Positions 18,201-23,652 of a stretch of 63,314 nt of DNA are shown here, piece after piece; position 1 is the stretch's first letter, and every line of letters starts with the position of its first letter. A model generated the notes under the pieces. The model did not search any database. It saw only the letters and a list, made by a program, of their open reading frames with translations, and had not been told where the DNA came from. The stretch spans positions 1 to 63,314 of the forward strand of contig CAZNQQ010000001.1 in assembly GCA_964575575.1 (NCBI GenBank), written 5' to 3'. A program made the translations under genes and the position numbers. The DNA is from UBA2163 sp964575575. Its GTDB lineage: Bacteria > Patescibacteriota > Minisyncoccia > Phycocordibacterales > UBA2163.

Positions 18201-18972
18201 TTTTGTTAAGTTTTTCTCTTTCTACTGAACCTGCTTTCTCCAGAGCTTCCTCTAGTTTTCCGATAAGTTTCTTAAGATCAAGGTTTTTGAAAATATCATA
18301 AATAGCTTCAGCTCCTATACCAGTCTCAAAGAGTGTTCCGTATTTGATAATATATTTGTGATATACGATCTCGTCTAATACTGCACCTTCTTGTATACCT
18401 TCTATCTCTTTTTTGGTTTCCAAAAACATTTCTTTAAGTTTTGTTTTTGTTTTGTCGTCATTTGCAGATTTTACTTTTGTTTTGTATTCAGTATCAAGCT
18501 CTTTTAGGACTCTTTGCTTTTCGTTTTCAATAACCTTTGTGATGATGTACCCTGCAAAATATATTACTTTCTCTACATCTGAAGCAGATATACCAAGCAC
18601 AAGAGAAATCCTTGATGGAATACTTCTCAAGAACCAAATGTGTGACACTGGTGTTGAAAGCTCAATGTGCCCCATGCGCTCGCGTCGTACAACTGAACGT
18701 GTGATCTCTACGCCACAACGTTCACAGATTATCCCGCGGTAACGAATACCTCTGTATTTTCCACAGTAACATTCATAGTCTTTTTCTGGACCAAATATCT
18801 TCTCGTCAAAGAGACCTGCTTTTTCTGCGCGTTGTGTTCTGTAGTTTATAGTTTCAGGTTTTGTAACTTCACCAAATGACCAGTCTAGGATTGCATCAGG
18901 AGATGCAAGCTTAAGTGAAACTGTATCAAAGTTTTCTGTATTAAACGCTGATTTGTGTGTTTTATTATTCAT
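15289..18972 (-). CDS. rpoC: RNA polymerase subunit beta-prime
   Basis: This is the largest catalytic subunit. I chose the ATG at 18972 (MNNKTHKSAF), giving 1227 aa; an in-frame start 9 codons earlier would overlap rpoB. Landmarks are the N-terminal zinc site CYCGKYRG with CERCG, the active-site NADFDGDMMAVH that binds catalytic magnesium, the trigger-loop region with GLADTALQTAKAGYLTRRL, and a second zinc site CKTKQGICQGCYG. The tail is acidic (EEEVEE). It is shorter than E. coli RpoC (1407 aa), lacking lineage-specific insertions. rpoB ends 1 nt upstream. Confidence 0.97.
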   Translation of the reverse strand: MNNKTHKSAFNTENFDTVSLKLASPDAILDWSFGEVTKPETINYRTQRAEKAGLFDEKIFGPEKDYECYCGKYRGIRYRGIICERCGVEITRSVVRRERMGHIELSTPVSHIWFLRSIPSRISLVLGISASDVEKVIYFAGYIITKVIENEKQRVLKELDTEYKTKVKSANDDKTKTKLKEMFLETKKEIEGIQEGAVLDEIVYHKYIIKYGTLFETGIGAEAIYDIFKNLDLKKLIGKLEEALEKAGSVEREKLNKRLSLLRSMDASGIRPEWMFMVRIPVIPPALRPMVALEGGRHATSDVNDLYRRVINRNNRLRKLKEINAPDVILRNEKRILQEAVDALLDNSIRHGNTLFSAMSQAQRRPLKSLSDYLRGKQGYFRQNLLGKRVDYSGRSVIVVGPDLKLDECGIPKHMALELFRPFVIAKLLERELAYNIRGAGRLIDEGIPEVWAILEEVIKGKYVMLNRAPTLHRQGIQAFRPVLIEGKAIQVHPLVCPAFNADFDGDMMAVHLPLSREAQAEAKNIISANKNILKPGNGDPVISSKMLDIVLGCYWMTKIIEGDKGEGKIFASPNDAITAYDFGEVGFRAKIKVLPSDKPRYAKFEGKPFETSVGRIKFNSTLPNDYPYVDYEITNRSMMALVEDLVKVYGLDQISSIINKIKKFGFQYATHSGITWGIDEVIVPEGKDEVVKAAKEKSKEILGQFNDGLLSKEEKRRMNIETWIGAKNEIEKQIPDTLKKDGSVYDMWKSGARGSIGQVTQMSGMVGLMQNTKGETIEFPIVASMKEGLTPIEYFVTTHGSRKGLADTALQTAKAGYLTRRLFDVAQDAIITEKDCGVKEGVIIDKISSSGLEISIAKNVKGRILAEDVKDSKGTVLVKKGVLLTPEEAKKVEDAGVTSVSVRSPMVCKTKQGICQGCYGVDMTTGEMVAIGEAVGTIAAQAIGEPGTQLTMRTFHTGGTASVGGDITQGLPRVEEVFEKRSPKNPALIARVDGVVSEVTNDGKEKTIILLPDGGEKATKSKKNTEYPVHFRRMALVKVGDKVTKGQFLTDGSADITELFKFGGKEKAQEYIISEINRIYELQGASISRKHIEVIIKQMFSRLKVKESSDESITTGDVIESYQFANAQERAKENGDTAPTAESLVLGISEVSLSRKSFLSAASFQNTTKILINASIRGNQDKLVGLKENVIIGRLIPAGTGFKGSAKSEMIEEVINEENNEEEVEE

Positions 18973-18973
18973 A

Positions 18974-21900
18974 TTAGTTTTTCTTAAGCTGAATATCAAG
19001 AGATAGTCCGCGAAGGTTATTAAGTAATACGTTAAACGACGCTGGAGTATGTGGATGTCTTATCTTCTCTCCTTTAACTATTGCATCAAACGTTTCTGAA
19101 CGACCCAATATGTCATCTGATTTTATTGTGAGCATTTCTCGAAGCGTATATGCTGCTCCGTAACCAAGAAGTGCCCACACTTCCATCTCTCCAAACCTTT
19201 GTCCTCCTGACTGTGCCTTTCCTCCAAGTGGTTGCTGTGTAATAAGAGAGTACGGACCTATTGAACGCATGTGTATCTTGTCGTCCACCATATGGTGAAG
19301 CTTCAAGATATACATATACCCAACTGACACGTCTTGGTTAAATACCTCTCCTGTTCTACCGTCATACAGTGGCATCTTACCGTCTTCTTTAAATCCTGAT
19401 TTCTTAAGTTCTTCTTTTACTTCTTTTTCAGTTGCTCCTGCAAAGGACGGCACTACAGCCTGATAACCCAAAGTGTTTGCAGCTAGCCCCAAGTGAAGCT
19501 CCAATATCTGACCCAAGTTCATACGTGACGGCACTCCAAGAGGTGTCAAAATAACATCAACCGGCTGTCCGTCCTCTGTGTATGGCATATCTTCTTCTGG
19601 AAGAATTATAGAGATAACTCCCTTGTTTCCGTGACGTCCTGCAAGCTTATCTCCAACTGAAACGCTTCTAAGTTGTGCCACTGTAATATGTATTCGTTTT
19701 ATAACTCCAGACTCAAGGTTGTCTCCGTTTTCTCGTGAGAACACCTTTACACCGATAACTCTTCCTTTCTTTCCACCTTCAAGTCGTAGTGACGTGTCTT
19801 TTACATCTTTTGCTTTTTCTCCGAAGATCGAACGAAGTAGCCGCTCCTCTGGTGTAAGCTGTGACTCACCCTTTGGAGTTACTTTACCCACTAGGATGTC
19901 CCCAGTTCTTACTTCAGCACCGATGCGTACTATTCCGTCTTCATCTAAATTCTTTAGTTTACCTTCTCCTACGTTTGGAATATCGTGCGTGGTAACTTCA
20001 GGTCCAAGCTTTGTATCGCGGACGTTTACTTCAAACTCGTCTATTCTTATAGTTGTAAACCTACTGTCTTTTACTACACGTTCTGAGATAATTATCGCGT
20101 CTTCGTAGTTTGCACCAAACCATGACATAAAGGCTACTCTTAGGTTCTGCCCAAGTGCGATCTGTCCTTTGTCTGTTGATGAAGTATCAGCAAGAAGGTC
20201 TCCCTTTTTAACCTTGTCCCCAAGTGAAACTGATGGTCGCTGATGAAATACTGAAAAGTCGTTTGTTTTTGAAAAGTTTATAAGGTCGTACTGTGTCTTT
20301 TCTCCCTTTGTACTTTCAACAACTATTTTCTTTGCGTCTATTTGTTTAACAGTACCATCTGTCTTTGCAAGTACTACTCGTCCAGAGTTACGTGCAGCTC
20401 CTTCTTCCATACCTGTTGCTACAAGAGGAGCTTCAGGAACTATAGAAGGTGTAGCTTGTTTTTGCATGTTAGAACCCATAAGTGCACGGTTTGCGTTGTT
20501 GTGTTCAAGGAATGGGATCATCGATGTTGCAGATGAAAATGCTTGGTTTGTAGCAACATCCATAAAGTGCACGTCGTTCTTGGCAACAAGATTTGGCTCG
20601 CCTCCTTTACGTACCTCTACCATTTCGTCAATGATTTTGTTTTCTGTGTATTTTGTCGCAGCATGTGCGATATTGTACTGCTCTTCTTCGTGAGCATTTA
20701 GGTATACTATCTCGCCAGTTATCTTTCCACTTTCTATCTTTGCATATGGTGTCTCTATCATTCCGTATTCATTTATTCGTGCGTATGTTGCAAGTCGCAA
20801 GATAAGACCAATGTTTGGACCTTCCGGAGTATGAATAGGGCAAAGCCTTCCGTAGTGTGACGGGTGTACGTCTCTAACCTCAAAACCAGCTCGCTTTCTG
20901 TCCAAACCTCCAGGACCAAGTGCTGAAAGTGTTCGCAAGTCTTCAAGTTCTGAAAGAACGTTCTGCTGACTCATAAACTTAGAAAGCTGTGATGTTGTGA
21001 AAAACTCTTTAATACTTGCTTGGAGCGGACGTGGGTTTACAAACTGGACGGGAAGTGTGGTTTCAGAATCTACAGTGGACATTCTGTCTTGAATGTTTCT
21101 TTTCATTCGTGACATTCCAACTCTAACCTTCTGTTGAAGCATTTCTCCAACGTATCGTACTCGTCTGAAACCAAGGTGGTCAATGTCGTCTGCTTCAGCT
21201 CTTGGTGTATTATTTAGCTCTACAATGTGTGAGACAATAGTAACAATATCGTCAAGAGAAATGGATCGTCTATCCATCTCATCTTTAGATATAGCTTTTT
21301 TAAATCTCTGATTGAAACGATGTCGTCCAACCTTAGAAAGATCGTATCTGTCCTCGCCAAAGATTGAGTCTATAAACTCTTTAGCATGCGCTGGTGTTGC
21401 AGGATCTCCGTCTCTTAGTTTTTTGTGTATTTCAATATATGCTTCTTCTATAGTCTTTGCAGTACTTGCCTCAATAGAAGCGTTGATCATTTCTTTTGTG
21501 TGCTTGTTGTTTGCAAACAAAGAAACTAGATCTCTGTCAAAATGCGCTCCCAAGATTCGCAAAAGCGAAGTGATAGGGAACTTTCGTTTTCTGTCTATCT
21601 TTACATATATTACGCCGTCTGGTTCTGACTCTATCTCTATCCATGCTCCTCGTGCAGGGATGATCTTTGCTCCGAAGTGTGTTTTTCCTTTAAGTTCTTG
21701 TGAAGTAAAGAACACACCAAAAGAACGAGCAAGCTGTGACACAACTACTCGTTCTATTCCATTTATAATAAACGTACCGTGATCAGTCATCATCGGTAGG
21801 TCAGTAAGGAAGATCTCTTGTTCCTTTTCACTTCCTAGTGTTTTGTTCTTAAGCTTTACTATAGCGCGCATAGGAGCGTCGTATGAAAGCATGTTCTCCT

Positions 21901-22147
21901 TTGCATAGTGTTCGTTGAACTTTGGTTTGTCTATCTCAAAATTAACAAACTCTAGCTCAAATTTCTTGCCAGAGTAGTCGTTTATTGGAGAGATTTCTTT
22001 AAACACCTCTTTTAGTCCATCTTTTATAATCCACTCAAAAGAGTCTAGTTGTGGCTTTATAAGATTTGGAAGTGGTACAAGAGAGTCTTTGAAGCGCCCA
22101 AAGTGCTTTTGTTCTCTTGATTTGGTTGACGTCTTTTTAGTATCCAT
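18974..22147 (-). CDS. rpoB: RNA polymerase subunit beta
   Basis: This catalytic core subunit has 1058 aa from the ATG at 22147 (MDTKKTSTKSRE); a TTG nine codons further upstream is the alternative. Conserved blocks include the rifampicin-pocket region (FFTTSQLSKFMSQQNVLSEL, then RRISALGPGG-like LRTLSALGPGGL), the HPSHYGRLCPIHTPEGPNIG segment, GENLRVAFMSW-like LRVAFMSWFGANYEDA and the C-terminal GGKAQSGGQRFGEMEVWAL. It is smaller than E. coli RpoB (1342 aa). No rplJ-rplL genes lie upstream; instead there is a 550-bp non-coding leader. Confidence 0.97.
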   Translation of the reverse strand: MDTKKTSTKSREQKHFGRFKDSLVPLPNLIKPQLDSFEWIIKDGLKEVFKEISPINDYSGKKFELEFVNFEIDKPKFNEHYAKENMLSYDAPMRAIVKLKNKTLGSEKEQEIFLTDLPMMTDHGTFIINGIERVVVSQLARSFGVFFTSQELKGKTHFGAKIIPARGAWIEIESEPDGVIYVKIDRKRKFPITSLLRILGAHFDRDLVSLFANNKHTKEMINASIEASTAKTIEEAYIEIHKKLRDGDPATPAHAKEFIDSIFGEDRYDLSKVGRHRFNQRFKKAISKDEMDRRSISLDDIVTIVSHIVELNNTPRAEADDIDHLGFRRVRYVGEMLQQKVRVGMSRMKRNIQDRMSTVDSETTLPVQFVNPRPLQASIKEFFTTSQLSKFMSQQNVLSELEDLRTLSALGPGGLDRKRAGFEVRDVHPSHYGRLCPIHTPEGPNIGLILRLATYARINEYGMIETPYAKIESGKITGEIVYLNAHEEEQYNIAHAATKYTENKIIDEMVEVRKGGEPNLVAKNDVHFMDVATNQAFSSATSMIPFLEHNNANRALMGSNMQKQATPSIVPEAPLVATGMEEGAARNSGRVVLAKTDGTVKQIDAKKIVVESTKGEKTQYDLINFSKTNDFSVFHQRPSVSLGDKVKKGDLLADTSSTDKGQIALGQNLRVAFMSWFGANYEDAIIISERVVKDSRFTTIRIDEFEVNVRDTKLGPEVTTHDIPNVGEGKLKNLDEDGIVRIGAEVRTGDILVGKVTPKGESQLTPEERLLRSIFGEKAKDVKDTSLRLEGGKKGRVIGVKVFSRENGDNLESGVIKRIHITVAQLRSVSVGDKLAGRHGNKGVISIILPEEDMPYTEDGQPVDVILTPLGVPSRMNLGQILELHLGLAANTLGYQAVVPSFAGATEKEVKEELKKSGFKEDGKMPLYDGRTGEVFNQDVSVGYMYILKLHHMVDDKIHMRSIGPYSLITQQPLGGKAQSGGQRFGEMEVWALLGYGAAYTLREMLTIKSDDILGRSETFDAIVKGEKIRHPHTPASFNVLLNNLRGLSLDIQLKKN

Positions 22148-22612
22148 ATGATAGGCAATAAACCAGCACAACAAAGAGTTTACCTTGTTGTATCGGTTAT
22201 TTAATTAAAAAAGCTTATAATCCCCTCTCTATTTCCCTTATAAAATATTGAAAATCCCCCAAAACACAATCAAAAACAGTAGTTTTATATAACTTGCGTA
22301 GTATACAGGAATGGTGTCTGAGAGTCAATGGGGTTATCCACAGAGGGTAGAAATAGTATATAAATGAAAAAACCCTTCAGCAAGATTGCTAAAGGGGCAT
22401 ATGAAGTTCGTCAAAATAATTTTATTCGAGAGTCTAATTAAGTGACAAACCTATATTGATAGTCTTTAAGGTGACTAAACCTAAAAAAACTTTCTGTTAC
22501 TATTTTCCGTTTGTTAGTAACTTATCTACATACTAGCATATCTAAAATTCTTTGCAAGGGGTTATCCACATATGGCTCAATCAGGTGTATGAGCCGTATT
22601 TTTTGAGATAGC
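22148..22612 (-). other. Long non-coding region upstream of rpoB
   Basis: About 465 bp without a credible gene. It contains two perfect DnaA-box sequences TTATCCACA (22334-22342 and 22562-22570). A hairpin, CCCTTCAGCAA pairing with TTGCTAAAGGG (22374-22396), is followed on the minus strand by six T residues (22367-22372 reversed). That has the form of a transcription attenuator or small-RNA terminator ahead of rpoB. A second hairpin (GGCTCA with TGAGCC, 22574-22595) precedes T6 on the plus strand. I found no tRNA, tmRNA or known riboswitch here. Confidence 0.4.
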
Positions 22613-22641
22613 TTGACAAAACTACTAAAATATGTTAGTAT
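22613..22641 (+). promoter_or_regulatory. Consensus sigma-70 promoter
   Basis: TTGACA (22613-22618), a 17-bp spacer and TAGTAT (22636-22641) lie about 60 nt before the small gene at 22700, which also has an AAGGAGG ribosome site. Confidence 0.8.
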
Positions 22642-22699
22642 ATAAGCATAAATAGTGTTCGTTTTATATTAAATACAATTTATTTAAGGAGGAATAATT

Positions 22700-22993
22700 A
22701 TGTTATCATTTCTTGAATTAGTACTTTCATTAAAAGAGGAACTGTCAGCAAAACTTGGTCCTAAATGGCTTGAAAAAATGGTTGAAGTGCAAATATTAAT
22801 TGAGAAGTTTGAGAGTGAAGAACGAGAAGATAATGAAGTCAAATACTTTGAAAGTTTTCTTTCTGGGAATATGTCAGAGGAAGATGGACATAGACTTGGC
22901 TATGAATCAGGCGCAAGAAGGGCGGCAAAAGCATTGAAGATTGTATTAAATATCGATTGTGAATTACCGGAATATCCAGGATACTCAAACTAA
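22700..22993 (+). CDS. Small hypothetical protein
   Basis: I do not recognise the family. The 97-aa product is soluble, acidic and mostly helical by composition, without signal peptide, membrane helix or cysteine motif beyond one late Cys. It holds an RRAAKALKIVL helix near the C-terminus. It is clearly a real gene: consensus promoter at 22613, an AAGGAGGAATA ribosome site spaced correctly for the ATG at 22700, and a hairpin terminator at 23010-23044. It belongs to the accessory single-gene units that differ in style from the housekeeping genes. Confidence 0.8.
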   Translation: MLSFLELVLSLKEELSAKLGPKWLEKMVEVQILIEKFESEEREDNEVKYFESFLSGNMSEEDGHRLGYESGARRAAKALKIVLNIDCELPEYPGYSN

Positions 22994-23009
22994 AGGCAAA
23001 AGCAATACT

Positions 23010-23044
23010 AGGACTTAGCAAAACATCGCTAGGTCCTTTTTTTA
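23010..23044 (+). terminator. Rho-independent terminator
   Basis: AGGACTTAGC pairs with GCTAGGTCCT (one G-U pair), followed by T8. It ends the 97-aa gene. Confidence 0.85.
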
Positions 23045-23057
23045 TTTGTTACATATT

Positions 23058-23113
23058 TGCGCCGAGAGGGATTCGGTCACAAGTTGCTAAGTATATTTGC
23101 GCCGAAGGGATTG
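23058..23113 (-). repeat. Two partial copies of the tRNA-Tyr 3' end
   Basis: 23058-23075 matches the acceptor and T-arm end of tRNA-Tyr (23258-23275) over 18 nt. 23098-23113 is a second, shorter and imperfect copy. Both are preceded by an ATATTTGCGCC-like stretch. They look like leftover target duplications from insertion or recombination events at this tRNA. Confidence 0.65.
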
Positions 23114-23215
23114 ATCCTTACAGGATCTGTACACCTTTCGTATCGTACTCACTTCGTTCCGTGCGATATACTCAAGGACTTCAAATCCCTCCCCGCGATG
23201 TGCATTAGCACATCG

Positions 23216-23266
23216 CTCGGCGCACAAAAAAACAGGCTTTCTGCCTGTAATTTTTTGTGCGCCGAG
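23216..23266 (-). terminator. tRNA-Tyr terminator with extended pairing to the tRNA 3' end
   Basis: CAGGC and GCCTG form a hairpin, followed on the minus strand by T7, a normal terminator. Beyond it, 23216-23231 pairs perfectly with 23251-23266, which includes the last bases of the tRNA acceptor stem. If transcribed through, the tRNA 3' end could be masked. Confidence 0.65.
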
Positions 23267-23340
23267 AGGGATTCGAACCCCCGTAGGCCGAAGCCGATTG
23301 GTTTACAGCCAATTGCATTTGACCACTCTGCCACCGACGC
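23258..23340 (-). tRNA. trnY: tRNA-Tyr (GTA anticodon)
   Basis: On the minus strand the acceptor GCGTCGG pairs with TCGGCGC (two G-U pairs), with discriminator A. The anticodon loop CTGTAAA gives GTA. A long variable arm (CGGCTTCGG) is present as expected for type II tRNA-Tyr. The T arm holds TTCGAAT. No CCA is encoded. It starts 1 nt after the stop codon of the GIY-YIG gene, and a broken copy of its 5' half lies on the far side of that gene. Confidence 0.95.
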
Positions 23341-23341
23341 A

Positions 23342-23584
23342 TTATTCGTTTATTAACTTCTTAAATGCATTTCCTCCTTTGTAACTCTTAATTTTACGCT
23401 CTCTATTAAATGCATCTTCTTGCGTCTCAAATTTTTCCACATACAGAAGTTCCCATGGTATGTGAAATTTGGTTGATTTGTTATATCCTCTATTATGCTC
23501 CTCTATTCTTCTGTTCAAATTAGAAGTACATCCGATATAATGCTTTAAATTCTGTTTACTTTTTATTATATAAACAAACCACAT
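23342..23584 (-). CDS. GIY-YIG endonuclease
   Basis: The 80-aa protein is a single GIY-YIG (URI-type) nuclease domain: VYIIK at residues 4-8, HYIGCT at 15-20, the catalytic Arg helix NLNRRIEEH and a C-terminal DAFNRERKIKSYKG segment with the conserved Glu. I start it at ATG 23584 (MWFVYII) because the earlier ATG at 23599 lies inside the duplicated tRNA segment. It lies between a broken 5' half of tRNA-Tyr (23590-23645) and the intact tRNA-Tyr, whose 5' end is 1 nt after the stop. This suggests a homing element that cuts tRNA-Tyr near the anticodon. Many single-domain GIY-YIG proteins have no proven role, so activity is inferred. Confidence 0.85.
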   Translation of the reverse strand: MWFVYIIKSKQNLKHYIGCTSNLNRRIEEHNRGYNKSTKFHIPWELLYVEKFETQEDAFNRERKIKSYKGGNAFKKLINE

Positions 23585-23589
23585 GTCAA

Positions 23590-23645
23590 CCAATTGCATT
23601 TGACTTCACCCCGCCCGCTGGCGGGGCAAGCTCTGCCACCGACGC
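23590..23645 (-). pseudogene. Broken 5' half of tRNA-Tyr with a GC palindrome inserted in the D arm
   Basis: On the minus strand, 15 nt (23631-23645) match the tRNA-Tyr 5' end and 15 nt (23590-23604) match the segment running into the anticodon stem. Between them, two bases of the functional gene are replaced by 26 nt (23605-23630) carrying the palindrome CCCCGCC/GGCGGGG. Similarity stops just before the anticodon, where the GIY-YIG gene begins. Confidence 0.85.
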
Positions 23646-23652
23646 AATGTTC

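Noticed and set aside
19719..20108. Plus-strand ORF of 129 codons inside rpoB
   Set aside because: Ser/Pro/Phe-rich translation opposite a well-conserved gene; a shadow frame. The same holds for the other long antisense frames in rpoC, gyrA, the Clp ATPase and dnaG genes.
22148..22699. Replication origin
   Set aside because: Only two DnaA boxes, with no dnaA, dnaN or gidA nearby, and gene direction does not switch consistently here.
22613..22993. Antitoxin or toxin gene
   Set aside because: A small well-expressed single gene suggested this, but there is no partner gene and no recognisable toxin or DNA-binding motif.
23258..23645. Group I intron in tRNA-Tyr carrying a GIY-YIG gene
   Set aside because: The tRNA 3' of the endonuclease gene is complete, and no 3' exon follows the broken half. 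There is no room for a ribozyme core between the tRNA half and the gene.
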